64,000 nt of DNA from Hyphomicrobiales bacterium (GCA_900472625.1 UCIT01000012.1:166036-230035); one strand, 5' to 3'; counted from the first letter of the stretch, positions 23,392 to 32,136 are shown. Numbers and translations are program-made. Notes: generated by a model not told the origin, from the sequence alone.

Positions 23392-25656
23392 ATGGGAATG
23401 CACGGGGGCAGCGATCAATTCACAGCGATAGCAGGGGCTGTCGCAAAGGAATTGCTCGGCGAGCCGAATAAGAAGCTCTCGTCGAACGACGAACTGCGGT
23501 TCGGGAACAAAGGCTCACTGTCCGTCGACCTGAAAAAGGGCGTTTGGGCGGACCACTCGACGGCCGAGGGCGGCGGCGTCATCTCGCTGATCGAGCGGGA
23601 GACCGGCCGCAAGGGTCGCGAGGCGATCGACTGGCTTCGTGAGCATGGCTTCCCAATCGAAGACAACGGCGACAGTCATCATTCAGGGCAGCGCCAGGCG
23701 CAGCGATCGAGCGACAGCAATCGCAACTTTCGGCCGGATGACGATAATCAGCCCGAGCCGGACGGTCCGCCCATGCGGACGGTCAAGCATTGGGATTATC
23801 TCGACGAGAACGGCGGCCTCCTCTTCCAGGTCGTCCGCATGGAAAACGGCGTCATTGGTAAAGACGGCAAGCCGGAGAAGACCTATCGCCAGCGCCAACC
23901 GGACGCCACGAAGCCGGGCGGATGGAACTGGTCGACGAAGGGCTGCAGACAAGTCCCGTATCGCGTCGGCGAGTTGATCGAAGCCGTCAAAGACGGAAAC
24001 ATTATCTTCGTCGTCGAGGGAGAGAAGGCGGCCGATCGGCTGATCGACGACTACGGCATTCCGGCGACAACAAACGCCCGCGGCGCCGGCAAGTGGGTCG
24101 AGGAACTTAACCCCTTCTTCCGTGGGGCTAAGGTCGTTGTCCTCGGCGATGACGACCCGCAGGCGAAGAACGGAAAAACCGGCGAACTCAAATTCCATGA
24201 GGACGGACGCCCGGTCTATGTCGGCATCGACCACGCGAATGCGGTTGCCTCGAACCTCCTCGATGTCGCTGCCGATGTTCGCGTCGTTCAGTTGACCGAC
24301 CGGAAGATGAAGGAAGACGTTGTCGACTGGCTTGATCAGGGCGGCACGCCGGAAAAGCTTTATGCGATCGCAAAGAAGGCCCCGCGGTATGAGCGCGAGC
24401 CGTTCCGGTCGAAGTTCCACGCCGTCACCTGGGCGAACCTTGATGCGCCCGGTCCCGAGCATGAATGGCTGATCAAGAACGTCTTGACCCGCAGCGAAAT
24501 CGGCATGGTCGCCGGCCCGAGCAAGAGCGGGAAATCTTTCCTCGTCTCCGACATGGCACTCGCGGTAGCTCGCGGCGTCGATTGGTTCGGACGCCGGACC
24601 CTGCCGGGCGGCGTCGTCTATCAGGCGGGCGAGGGGCAGAAGGGCTTGAAGAAGCGTCTTCGGGCCTATCGTCAGAACCACGGCTTGAACGCCGAGGACG
24701 GCCTACCGTTCGTCCTGCTTCCGTCTCGCATCGACCTTTACAACAACGCCGACCAGACCGACGAATTGATCGCCGAAATCAGGCATTGGGGATCGACGTT
24801 CCCGGTCAAGTTGGAACTCGTCGTCATCGACACTTGGGCGACTGCTACGCCGGGCGCCAACGAGAACGACGGCAAAGACGTGTCGGTCATTCTCGAACGA
24901 TGCGCCCGGATACGCGACGCGACCGGCGCCGCCGTCTTGATCGTCCATCACATGAACGCCGATGGCGCCAAGGTCCGCGGTCATACGTCGATTTTGGCGA
25001 ACCTCGAAAACGTGCTCCTCGTCCGGCAGGTCGATGGGCTTCACGACGGCGACAACCGGCAGATACGCGAAGCAGTCATCAGCAAGAATAAGGACGGCGA
25101 GGACGGGCAATCGTTCAAGTTCGTCTTGAAGTCGGTGACGATCGGGATCGACGAAGATCACGATCCGATCACGTCCTGCGTCGTGGCCCGGACGAATGGC
25201 GATGGCAGTGATGCGCCGGTCCCGGAACGCGCGCAGATCAGCGACGCCGACGCCCTAATGATCCGAGCGATTGAGCGCGCAGTCGGCGAGACCGGAACCA
25301 AGCCGCCGCTCGCCACGGGCCTGCCGCAGACCTTGCGCGTCGTCGAACTGAAAGCGGTCGTCAAGGCATACGACGGCCTCGCCTTCGACTTCGCCGAAAC
25401 CGAGGAGACCCCGGAAGCCCGCACGAAGAGGATGAACGCGCGTCGCCAGGCGATGAAGCGTTCGAACGATAAGCTTCTCCGCAAGGAACTGATCGGCCGG
25501 TCCGATCCGTGGATTTGGCTCACGGGGAAACCCATCAAGGGCATGCGCCGCGATCGGCCGCCGGTCGACGACGAGCAGGGCGCAGGACAGCAGACAGTCG
25601 GGAACAGCGTGGCGGGCGCCGGTCCCGACTTCGATGAGCCGTGGGGGGCAGACTGA
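23392..25656 (+). CDS. Primase-helicase fusion (TOPRIM plus RepA-like AAA ATPase)
   Basis: A 754-residue replication protein. The N-terminus resembles a CHC2-less DnaG-type domain (SVDLKKGVWADHSTAEGGG). A TOPRIM core follows (VVEGEKAADRL with E209; GDDD at 252-255). From about 345 comes an AAA_25/RepA-like helicase (Walker A GPSKSGKSF at 375-383, VVIDTW as Walker B, then VHHMNADG). The tail is disordered. GAGG precedes the ATG. It should prime and unwind the phage origin. The origin itself was not identified. Confidence 0.88.
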   Translation: MGMHGGSDQFTAIAGAVAKELLGEPNKKLSSNDELRFGNKGSLSVDLKKGVWADHSTAEGGGVISLIERETGRKGREAIDWLREHGFPIEDNGDSHHSGQRQAQRSSDSNRNFRPDDDNQPEPDGPPMRTVKHWDYLDENGGLLFQVVRMENGVIGKDGKPEKTYRQRQPDATKPGGWNWSTKGCRQVPYRVGELIEAVKDGNIIFVVEGEKAADRLIDDYGIPATTNARGAGKWVEELNPFFRGAKVVVLGDDDPQAKNGKTGELKFHEDGRPVYVGIDHANAVASNLLDVAADVRVVQLTDRKMKEDVVDWLDQGGTPEKLYAIAKKAPRYEREPFRSKFHAVTWANLDAPGPEHEWLIKNVLTRSEIGMVAGPSKSGKSFLVSDMALAVARGVDWFGRRTLPGGVVYQAGEGQKGLKKRLRAYRQNHGLNAEDGLPFVLLPSRIDLYNNADQTDELIAEIRHWGSTFPVKLELVVIDTWATATPGANENDGKDVSVILERCARIRDATGAAVLIVHHMNADGAKVRGHTSILANLENVLLVRQVDGLHDGDNRQIREAVISKNKDGEDGQSFKFVLKSVTIGIDEDHDPITSCVVARTNGDGSDAPVPERAQISDADALMIRAIERAVGETGTKPPLATGLPQTLRVVELKAVVKAYDGLAFDFAETEETPEARTKRMNARRQAMKRSNDKLLRKELIGRSDPWIWLTGKPIKGMRRDRPPVDDEQGAGQQTVGNSVAGAGPDFDEPWGAD

Positions 25657-26147
25657 TGTTTCATCAACTTGGTGATGATGTGTGGACGCCGAAGATCGTC
25701 GGCGACTGCCTGATTGACGCGATCAGATGGGCGCAGCGCAGCGGCGGCAGCATCGGACCCGCGGGGTTTCGAAATGGCATGCCGGACCCGGCGCTGTCCT
25801 CGGACGAGCGCGCGCTCGAAGAATGGCCCTCGATGTTCGAACTCGGCGAATTCGAACCGCCGAAGCCTGCCCGGCGATCGCTGTCGCCGGCGAAGGTTTC
25901 GCAGATGGAGCGCGTTCTCGTCTGGCCGATGAAGTACCTGCAGAATTTCGGACCGGAGACCGATCCGGTTTCATGGCAGGTCTTTCATGCCTGGATTTAC
26001 TCAAAGCTGACGAAGGGCGTGAACTTCGACGAGACGTGCAAGCAGCGCGGGTGGAGCCGGGCAACTGCCTACCGGCTTCGGGACCGAACCCTTTCGATCA
26101 TCGCGCAAGGCCTCACGGCCGAGGGTATCGTTCGGGGGCGGCATTGA
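25656..26147 (+). CDS. DUF6362-like HTH protein
   Basis: A 163-residue protein. The second half (VSQMERVLVWPMKYL ... FDETCKQRGWSRATAYRLRDRTLSIIA) matches the DUF6362 pattern: a helical domain ending in a winged or HTH region. Probably DNA-binding. Shares a base with the primase-helicase stop (TGATG). Exact role unknown. Confidence 0.7.
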   Translation: MFHQLGDDVWTPKIVGDCLIDAIRWAQRSGGSIGPAGFRNGMPDPALSSDERALEEWPSMFELGEFEPPKPARRSLSPAKVSQMERVLVWPMKYLQNFGPETDPVSWQVFHAWIYSKLTKGVNFDETCKQRGWSRATAYRLRDRTLSIIAQGLTAEGIVRGRH

Positions 26148-26821
26148 TCCACTACCACGGAACCCCAATCACGCCGATCCCTGCTTTATACGAACTTGCC
26201 GGTCGGAACTTCTGCGTCAGCCATGCTGCCCCGCAGGACATCGAACGCGTCCATCAGATCGGCCAGTCGGTCATGCTTGATAACGGCGCATTCTCTGCAT
26301 GGAAGCGCGGCCACGTCCCGGACTGGCAGTCCTATTACGCATGGTGCGACCGATGGCTCGACTTCCCGACGACCTGGGCGGTCATCCCCGACGAAATCGA
26401 CGCAGGCGGACAGATACAGGACTTGCTCGTCCGCGAGTGGCCGCACGGCTCAAAGGGCGCCCCTGTCTGGCACATGGATGAACCAATCACTCGCCTCCTC
26501 GGTCTGGCCGAGACATGGCCGCGCGTCTGCGTCGGATCGACCGCAGAATATGCCGTCGTCATGTCCGCCGCGTGGCAACGCCGAATGGACGAGACGTTCA
26601 ACGCTGTAGCGCAAACCTTTGGTCGGACGCCCTGCCTTCACATGCTGCGCGGCATGCAGCTTTCCGGCCGGCAATGGCCGTTCGCAAGCGTCGACAGCAC
26701 TGACATCGGGCGAAACCACAATCGCCCCGGAAACACCCCTCGGTCGATGGCCGATCGATGGGATGCGATGCAATGCCCGGCCGCTTGGCAAACCCGGCCT
26801 GAACAAATGGAGCTTATCTAG
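26144..26821 (+). CDS. TGT/DpdA-like barrel protein candidate
   Basis: A 225-residue protein. The TTG at 26144 overlaps the previous stop and opens LIHYHGTPITP; no ATG fits. Segments VMLDNGAFSAWKRG, WAVIPDEIDAG, PVWHMDEP and VCVGST, and a final ASVDSTD, follow the alternating beta/alpha rhythm of a TIM barrel. They recall phage proteins related to tRNA-guanine transglycosylase/DpdA, which insert 7-deazaguanines. This assignment is tentative. It is supported by the immediately downstream queuosine-precursor transporter (zero-base gap). Confidence 0.5.
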   Translation: MIHYHGTPITPIPALYELAGRNFCVSHAAPQDIERVHQIGQSVMLDNGAFSAWKRGHVPDWQSYYAWCDRWLDFPTTWAVIPDEIDAGGQIQDLLVREWPHGSKGAPVWHMDEPITRLLGLAETWPRVCVGSTAEYAVVMSAAWQRRMDETFNAVAQTFGRTPCLHMLRGMQLSGRQWPFASVDSTDIGRNHNRPGNTPRSMADRWDAMQCPAAWQTRPEQMELI

Positions 26822-27343
26822 ATGAAGTCGTTTTTTGCCCTGCTCGTTTTCGCCGGCAGCATACCTGCAGCAAACTGGATGATAGGTAACGTCGGAGAGT
26901 GCATCCCCGGCGGCCCGTGCGTCATCCCCGTCGGGTTCGGGCTGACCGCCCCCTCGGGCGTCCTCGTCGTCGGCGCCGCTCTGGTTGCTCGCGATGTCAT
27001 CCATGAACGAGATGGCGCAGCCCGCGCAGCGCTTGCGATTGTCGCCGGCGCCCTGATTGCTCTGTTGTTCGCGCCACCGTCGCTGGTTGTCGCATCGGTC
27101 TCATCCTTCATCCTGTCTGAGTTCGCCGACCTCGCGGTCTATGCGCCGCTGCGTCGTCGCAAGCTTGCGCTCGCGCTCGTCGCATCCGGCCTTGTCGGAG
27201 CGGTCGTCGATAGCGCGGTCTTTCTGATCCTCGCTTTCGGGTCCCTCGATTTCATCGCTGGGCAAGTCCTCGGCAAGTTCTGGATCAGCCTGCTCGCTGG
27301 CCTTGTCATTCTGGCGTCGCACCGCCGCGCCCGGGAGGCTTAA
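26822..27343 (+). CDS. VUT-family queuosine-precursor transporter (YhhQ-like)
   Basis: A 173-residue inner-membrane protein with about six hydrophobic helices. Typical VUT features: AANWMIGN at the start, LTAPSGVLVVGAALVARDVIHE, then VASVSSFILSEFADLAVYAPLRRR and a final GSLDFIAGQVLGK. YhhQ-type proteins import preQ0/preQ1 or related 7-deazaguanine precursors. In a phage this would feed a base-modification enzyme, and the preceding gene is a candidate. Confidence 0.82.
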   Translation: MKSFFALLVFAGSIPAANWMIGNVGECIPGGPCVIPVGFGLTAPSGVLVVGAALVARDVIHERDGAARAALAIVAGALIALLFAPPSLVVASVSSFILSEFADLAVYAPLRRRKLALALVASGLVGAVVDSAVFLILAFGSLDFIAGQVLGKFWISLLAGLVILASHRRAREA

Positions 27344-27348
27344 GGGCA

Positions 27349-27558
27349 ATGGCTCGGAACATGTCTTCCATCTTCATCAAGCGGCCAGGCGCATCAACGA
27401 TGCAGGTCCGGGTTTTCCCGGTCCGCCCTTGGCAGATGAAGGCCGCGCGCGGAATGCGCCGCGCTGGACATCCCATTCACGTCGTTTGCGCTCGATTGGG
27501 CCTGCGGCGGGATCGCCTAATGCGGGGCGTAGGTCCGCAATCATTGTTCAAGTTCTAA
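27349..27558 (+). CDS. Small basic hypothetical protein
   Basis: A 69-residue strongly basic protein starting MARNMSSIFIKRPGAS, with GGAGG upstream of the ATG. The tail (IHVVCARLGLRRDRLMRG) may include an HTH-like turn. Function unknown. Confidence 0.55.
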   Translation: MARNMSSIFIKRPGASTMQVRVFPVRPWQMKAARGMRRAGHPIHVVCARLGLRRDRLMRGVGPQSLFKF

Positions 27559-27571
27559 AAGGAGAACTGTA

Positions 27572-27787
27572 ATGGCTACTGAAAAGACCGCTAAGACCGA
27601 GGAAAAGGTCGAAACCCCCTCGTTCCTGATCACTGCGGAAGACGCTTTCGCGCTGCCGGCGCTTGACGCTTGGCTGCGCTCGGCTCGGCTACAGATGGTC
27701 GACGAGGCCGCGATCCAAAAGGTCGCCGATGTCCGCGAGGCGATCGCCAAGCATCAGGATCAGAACGGCGCCGAAGTCGTCAAGTAA
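27572..27787 (+). CDS. Small acidic hypothetical protein
   Basis: A 71-residue protein with AAAGGAGAACTGTA directly before the ATG, an ideal ribosome-binding site. Charged N-terminus, then helices. Last gene before a strong terminator. Not recognised. Confidence 0.7.
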   Translation: MATEKTAKTEEKVETPSFLITAEDAFALPALDAWLRSARLQMVDEAAIQKVADVREAIAKHQDQNGAEVVK

Positions 27788-27814
27788 GTTCCTCGCTCAA
27801 TAGTGACAGACGAA

Positions 27815-27843
27815 GAGGTCCGGTCGAAAACCGGGCCTCTTTT
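27815..27843 (+). terminator. Intrinsic terminator of the rightward early operon
   Basis: GAGGTCCGGT (27815-27824), loop CGAAA, ACCGGGCCTC (27830-27839), one G-U pair, followed by TTTT. It ends the operon that starts with the cro-like gene. Confidence 0.85.
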
Positions 27844-27906
27844 GCATTCGAAGAAGATCAAAAAATATTAGTTATCTTTTTAAGATTTCGCTGATGTAAT
27901 CGGGCG

Positions 27907-28950
27907 ATGAAAAAGCCACCTAGCTCGAAGCCTCTTCTCGCTGACGATGAAAAGCCGCTGCGCGGTCGAGCCCGCAAGCCGCGCGATCCGGCGCAGCCTG
28001 CCTTGCCGTTCGATCCTATGCCCGCTCGCGTCGAGCCGTGCCTTCCGGTGCTGAAACAGCGGGCGCCGATCGGTCCCGACTGGATTTATGAAATCAAATG
28101 GGACGGCTACCGGATCGCGGTTCACATCGATAACGGCAAGGTACGAATATTGACCAGGGGCGGGCATGATTGGACGCACCGCTTCCCGGCTATCGCACAA
28201 GCGGCGCTGCGCCTCGGCGTCGGTACCGCCATCCTCGATGGCGAAGCTGTCGTCCTGGACGAACGAGGCCGGTCTGATTTCAATCGACTGCAGGAAAGTC
28301 TCGGCGGCCGAGGCGGCAAGGCGAACTCGGGCGCGACCGTGATGTATGCGTTCGACCTGCTTTATTTCGACGGCCGGGATATCCGCACCCTGGAATTGAC
28401 CGCGCGCCGTTACTTCCTGAAAACGCTGCTCAAAGGCGAGCAGGTCGGCGCGATCCGCATGTCGGAGAGCATCGACGGCGACGGTGACGCAATCTTCAAT
28501 GCCGCAAGCGAGCACGGCCTCGAAGGCATCGTCGCGAAATACAAAGATGCCCCTTACAGGTCCGGGCGGCTCGGAGAATGGATCAAGATCAAATGCGTTC
28601 AGCGTGAAGGCTTCGCGATCGTCGGTTATCAGCCGTCGATGGCTGGCATAGGCTGCCTGTTTCTGGCCGCCAAGCGGGGCGATGATCTGGTCTATGTCGG
28701 TACCGTCGGAACAGGGTTTACGGCTAAGGTAGCGCGAGAACTTCGAGCAACGCTTGATCGCATGAAGAGGAAGACGCCGGCGATCGCATACAGCGGAACG
28801 CGGACAAATGTCGCGTGGGTTCGCCCGACGCTGGTCGCTGATGTCGAGTATCGGGCTTGGACAGGCGCAGGAAAGCTGCGCCATGCCGCCTACAAGGGAC
28901 TGAGAGACCCGGAAGACGGCGCTACGATTTACGACTTGCTGCAGGAATGA
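27907..28950 (+). CDS. ATP-dependent DNA ligase, LigD-type
   Basis: A 347-residue ligase. Nucleotidyl-transfer motif EIKWDGYR with Lys64 as the adenylated residue, ILDGEAVVLD, YAFDLLYFDG, GLEGIVAKY and WIKIKC are motifs I, III, IIIa, IV and V. The OB domain follows. It resembles the ligase domain of rhizobial LigD without polymerase or phosphoesterase domains. It likely seals nicks in phage DNA. It follows a terminator, so it probably has its own promoter. Its end overlaps a leftward gene by 29 bp. Confidence 0.92.
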   Translation: MKKPPSSKPLLADDEKPLRGRARKPRDPAQPALPFDPMPARVEPCLPVLKQRAPIGPDWIYEIKWDGYRIAVHIDNGKVRILTRGGHDWTHRFPAIAQAALRLGVGTAILDGEAVVLDERGRSDFNRLQESLGGRGGKANSGATVMYAFDLLYFDGRDIRTLELTARRYFLKTLLKGEQVGAIRMSESIDGDGDAIFNAASEHGLEGIVAKYKDAPYRSGRLGEWIKIKCVQREGFAIVGYQPSMAGIGCLFLAAKRGDDLVYVGTVGTGFTAKVARELRATLDRMKRKTPAIAYSGTRTNVAWVRPTLVADVEYRAWTGAGKLRHAAYKGLRDPEDGATIYDLLQE

Positions 28951-29149
28951 CGACGATCCGGTTGTCGCCGATTAGGTCTATCACGCCAGCGGATTTCATG
29001 GCGTCGAGTGCATTGACGATGTCGCCCTCTGGAAATCCCATTTCCAAAATCAGCGTCGGACCGATGCTGTAGAGGTTGACCGGCTGCCCGGGCTCGGCTT
29101 GCGCGTTGGCGAGGTCGATGATCGCTGTCCGCAGATCAGGTTTTGTCAT
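28922..29149 (-). CDS. Small winged-helix-like hypothetical protein
   Basis: A 75-residue protein starting MTKPDLRTAIIDLANAQ. The order helix-helix-strand (VNALDAMKSAGVIDLIGDNRIVVI) suggests a small winged helix. Last gene of the second leftward operon, converging on and overlapping the ligase 3' end. Confidence 0.6.
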   Translation of the reverse strand: MTKPDLRTAIIDLANAQAEPGQPVNLYSIGPTLILEMGFPEGDIVNALDAMKSAGVIDLIGDNRIVVIPAASRKS

Positions 29150-29333
29150 TTGCGGCCTTCCTCTCCTCGTCGCCGAGCGACATCAGCCATTCAATCGCCT
29201 GCCGCTTTGTTGGGAAGCCATGCTTTCGGTCGCCGGATGCAAACGCTTGCCACCTCGTTTTAGGAGGCTCGCCGGCGACCTTCCAGACGCTTCCGAGCCG
29301 CTGACCGGTCTGCTTATTAAAGATGCCGTACAT
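29136..29333 (-). CDS. Hypothetical protein
   Basis: A 65-residue product from the ATG at 29333 (MYGIFNKQTGQRLGSV), a short beta-rich domain with a helical tail containing TKRQAIEWL. It overlaps both neighbours. Function unknown. Confidence 0.6.
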   Translation of the reverse strand: MYGIFNKQTGQRLGSVWKVAGEPPKTRWQAFASGDRKHGFPTKRQAIEWLMSLGDEERKAANDKT

Positions 29334-29535
29334 CGTCGCCCTCGGCCTTCGCAATGGCTTTGACTGCGGCGTCAAGCTTATCCTGACAGAATGCCTGCTC
29401 CTCGTTGCCGAGGTCGGCATGATAGTCGCGGCTGAACTCTAGCGCGCCGATCGCGCCTTTAAGCGCCGCGAGCAGGTCAGGCGCGGCATCGGCCAAGGCG
29501 GATGTCGTCCGCGGTTTTTCGTTATTGTCGTTCAT
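29317..29535 (-). CDS. Hypothetical helical protein
   Basis: A 72-residue protein with APDLLAALKGAIGALEF, a phage pattern seen in many small early proteins of unknown function. Overlaps the next gene by 17 bp. Confidence 0.6.
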   Translation of the reverse strand: MNDNNEKPRTTSALADAAPDLLAALKGAIGALEFSRDYHADLGNEEQAFCQDKLDAAVKAIAKAEGDDVRHL

Positions 29536-29559
29536 GCTCGGTCCTCCTCGATGCCGACC

Positions 29560-29829
29560 CTACTCGGCAGCCTCGTTCTTTTCGACGACAACAATCTCGC
29601 ATCTCAGGGCCTGGGCCAAGATCACAACGTCCAACATTGTTGGCGTGTTGTTTCCACCCTTCCAATTTGAGATTGTAGCGGTTGTGCGATCGACCCGGAT
29701 TGCTAATTCCTGCATCGTGACACCGCGACGATGGGCGATCGTGAACAGTTCTCGCAGGATCGGGTCGGCGGTCTTGATCGCGTTGCGCCCGACCGGCAGG
29801 CCCTGCCGTTTATGATTACGCTTCTCCAT
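29560..29829 (-). CDS. XRE-family HTH protein
   Basis: An 89-residue protein with the HTH MQELAIRVDRTTATISNWKGG and a following LDVVILAQALRCEIVVV. Likely a regulator within the second leftward operon; target unknown. Overlaps the coiled-coil gene by 14 bp. Confidence 0.8.
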   Translation of the reverse strand: MEKRNHKRQGLPVGRNAIKTADPILRELFTIAHRRGVTMQELAIRVDRTTATISNWKGGNNTPTMLDVVILAQALRCEIVVVEKNEAAE

Positions 29830-30415
29830 TTGAAGGCTCCCCTATAGTTTTAAAGCGACCGTCCTCGAATTCGTCAGGGAACCGGCCGTATAGCTTCCCG
29901 TCTTCCGAGCGATAGACGGTGATCGCCGTTCCTTCCCGAATTTTGGAATATGGTGGCGTTATCAAGTCGTCATGCTCTGGCTTCGCGAGTTGGAATGAGA
30001 GGTCTCCGAGAACACGGTAATAGCTGCCGCGCTTCAAATGCTGAACCTCACGTCTCCCATGCAGTTCCGTCTCCAACTCGCCAACGCGATAAGAAAGATG
30101 GTCGTTGCGACTGCAAAGTCGATCATGCTCGGCCTGCAGGTCGACGAGCTTGCGACGGGCATCATCCCGCTCGTCGGCTATCTTGATCGTGTCAGCCCGC
30201 CATTTCTTGGCGCAGCGATCGAAGTCTAGTTTGAGCAGGGACAATTCGAGCCTCGCCTCGCTTGCCATCTCTAGCGCGCGGCCGAACGAGGCTTTCCAGG
30301 ACTTAAGACGCTCTTGATAGAAAGACGCGTTCGCCTCGGCGCTGCGGGCGCGATCGAGGTATCGGTTCGTTGTTTCGAGCAGGTCTTGAACCCGCCGGCG
30401 GAAGGTGTCTGTCAT
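29816..30415 (-). CDS. Coiled-coil hypothetical protein
   Basis: A 199-residue protein. Residues about 5-120 form long coiled coils (ARRKLVDLQAEHDRL, YRVGELETEL). The C-terminal 75 residues form a small beta-rich domain (GSYYRVLGDLSFQLA, ITVYRSEDGKLYGRF) seen in many small phage proteins of unknown function. Confidence 0.65.
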   Translation of the reverse strand: MTDTFRRRVQDLLETTNRYLDRARSAEANASFYQERLKSWKASFGRALEMASEARLELSLLKLDFDRCAKKWRADTIKIADERDDARRKLVDLQAEHDRLCSRNDHLSYRVGELETELHGRREVQHLKRGSYYRVLGDLSFQLAKPEHDDLITPPYSKIREGTAITVYRSEDGKLYGRFPDEFEDGRFKTIGEPSNGEA

Positions 30416-30472
30416 GTTATCCTCTTGACGGGTCTCGCCGAAGGGCCGAAGCCCCTCGGCTGCGTTTTCAGT

Positions 30473-30745
30473 TTATCGCGCGCTCGGGCGTTCCGATCCC
30501 GTCGGTCCGCCGCTCTTCACGGCGTTGATAACGACCGTGTTCTCGTCGATGCCTGTCGGCTCGATGCGTTCCTCGTCCCACCAATCGGCGGCGACCGCCG
30601 TGCCGTCCGGTTTGGCCTTCGGCGTGACGCAGTATTGGCGGCATCCCGCGATGCTTTCGAGCCGGCTGGTAATGATGCCAACAACGCCCGTCACCTTTTC
30701 CTTGGCCTCGATCCCGAGCGGGTATTTGAAAATCTGTTCGGTCAT
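30473..30745 (-). CDS. Conserved phage protein (KxKVTG family)
   Basis: A 90-residue protein. The layout EKVTGVVGIITSRLESIAGC, YCVTPKAKPDG and ADWWDEERIE is a widely shared phage family of unknown role. Its members usually show a GCxxYxVxP core and a W(F/W)DExRxE motif. Confidence 0.7.
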   Translation of the reverse strand: MTEQIFKYPLGIEAKEKVTGVVGIITSRLESIAGCRQYCVTPKAKPDGTAVAADWWDEERIEPTGIDENTVVINAVKSGGPTGSERPSAR

Positions 30746-30813
30746 TTTCCATGTCCTTTCCGTGGGCCATCAGCGACCCCAAATCCGGCGACAGGCGCCG
30801 GATGCAGGGGCGT

Positions 30814-31074
30814 TCAAAGCCCGGCGAGTTGGGAATGCCAGTCGAGCATGCGGCGAATGCAGGGGTCGCCGGGGGCAAAGCTTTCGAGCAAGACAGCCTG
30901 CCGATGCAGGATGTCGATTTGCGCTGCGCGGTCTTTCTGCCGGCGGACGATCATCGCGAGATAGGTCATGTGACCGTCGTCTTTTGCCCCGCAGGTTCCG
31001 CCAGGCGGGCAGTCTGGTCGAGCAGGGGCGTCGGGATCATCGAGGAAATCACGGATAGTCGCGTAGCTGGTCAT
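30814..31074 (-). CDS. Hypothetical protein
   Basis: An 86-residue protein with a Cys/Pro/Gly-rich middle (CPPGGTCGAKDDG) and a helical C-terminal half. ATGA overlap with the upstream HTH gene. Not recognised. Confidence 0.55.
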   Translation of the reverse strand: MTSYATIRDFLDDPDAPARPDCPPGGTCGAKDDGHMTYLAMIVRRQKDRAAQIDILHRQAVLLESFAPGDPCIRRMLDWHSQLAGL

Positions 31075-31475
31075 TCGCTCGGCCCCTGCATCAACCGTGA
31101 AAGGGCGCGCGCGTAGTAGCTAGCCTGATGCTCGCCGATCGGGTGCTGTGGCTCGATCGTCGGCCCGCCCCATCGCCGAGCCTCTTCCCAAGCTTTCCCG
31201 TAGTTTTCGAACAGTTGCTGCAGTTCGACGATGATTGGATCGACGGGCGGCGGTCCGCGCTTGACGAGTTTCAAGTCATAGCCGGCAGCATTCGCGACGG
31301 CTTCGAAGAGAAACAGGTTCGGCTTGCGGCCTATGCGCCAAGACGTGAGGCAGCGCGGAGCAATGCCAGCCGCTTCGGCAAGCTCCATCTGTTTGAAGCC
31401 TTCGCCGTCGATAATGTTGTAGAGGGCCTTAACGAGTGGATGGCGTAGTTCAACGGAATTTGGTCGGCATCCCAT
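31071..31475 (-). CDS. HTH-domain protein
   Basis: A 134-residue protein. A Cro/CI-like HTH lies at about 27-70 (FKQMELAEAAGIAPRCLTSW then FLFEAVANAAGYDLKLV). The C-terminal half is helical, with Trp-rich WEEARRWGG. Second HTH regulator in this operon. Confidence 0.7.
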   Translation of the reverse strand: MGCRPNSVELRHPLVKALYNIIDGEGFKQMELAEAAGIAPRCLTSWRIGRKPNLFLFEAVANAAGYDLKLVKRGPPPVDPIIVELQQLFENYGKAWEEARRWGGPTIEPQHPIGEHQASYYARALSRLMQGPSE

Positions 31476-31477
31476 CG

Positions 31478-31927
31478 CTATTTCGCCTTTCTCGTCGCAG
31501 CCTGGGCGCGGCGCTCATCGATCAGGGATTGAGGTCTGTGACCGGCCTCGTCCACTTCGTCGGTCATGAGGTTTCGCTCGCGGCAATAGCCCCATCCTTC
31601 ACAGGCGACCGGCGATCGGCAGCGGTCTTTCAAGCAGGGCTCTGGCCTCACTTTCCGCAGCGCGGCGTTGCTCGCTGCTATTGCCTCGATTTCGGCGTCG
31701 GTCAGCTTGAGAAACGATAGAACGCGCCGGTCGTGATGCTCTTGAGCCACTTCCTTTGCGGCCTCGAACGAGACCCTTTCGCATATGGTCGAAAAAGCAC
31801 GTGACGACGGGCCGGTCACACGGGCGGCGAAACCGCCTTCTTCGCAGGGCTCGATCCGATATGCGTCGGCTGTCCACCATCCGCGATCGTCGCGCAGCCA
31901 GTGAAGCGGCGTAATTATGATATTCAT
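31478..31927 (-). CDS. Hypothetical Cys-containing protein
   Basis: A 149-residue protein. The N-terminal 60 residues are beta-rich. Then comes a helix and a CLKDRCRSPVACEGWGYC cluster of four cysteines that may bind metal. The tail is basic. Unknown. Confidence 0.6.
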   Translation of the reverse strand: MNIIITPLHWLRDDRGWWTADAYRIEPCEEGGFAARVTGPSSRAFSTICERVSFEAAKEVAQEHHDRRVLSFLKLTDAEIEAIAASNAALRKVRPEPCLKDRCRSPVACEGWGYCRERNLMTDEVDEAGHRPQSLIDERRAQAATRKAK

Positions 31928-32136
31928 GATGTCACCTCGTCAGGGGAATTGGAGGGGCGGCCAGTATCCTGGTCGCTGTTATGGCGCCGTATCGCCGACG
32001 CAATGGTTCCGCAGCCCGGTCCGAGGTAGTTGCACTTCACGCATTCAACGTGGCGCCAGCCGCTGTCGTAGGTGAACACATTCAGATTGTCTGTGTCCTT
32101 GCAGGTCGGGCATGGTTTCATCTTGGGGGTGGTCAT
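31924..32136 (-). CDS. Lar-like Zn-ribbon protein
   Basis: A 70-residue protein with KPCPTC at about 7 and VECVKC at about 32, followed by GPGCG and AIRRHN. This is the layout of the Lar restriction-alleviation family (PCPFC ... C..C ... AI..WN). Activity against host restriction is inferred only from family resemblance. Overlaps the adenine methyltransferase gene by 4 bp. Confidence 0.65.
   Translation of the reverse strand: MTTPKMKPCPTCKDTDNLNVFTYDSGWRHVECVKCNYLGPGCGTIASAIRRHNSDQDTGRPSNSPDEVTS

Noticed and set aside
25727..26821. Long upstream extension of the TGT-like gene
   Set aside because: The first 139 codons overlap the DUF6362-like gene in another frame and are not protein-like; the TTG at 26144 overlaps the preceding stop, as other genes do here.
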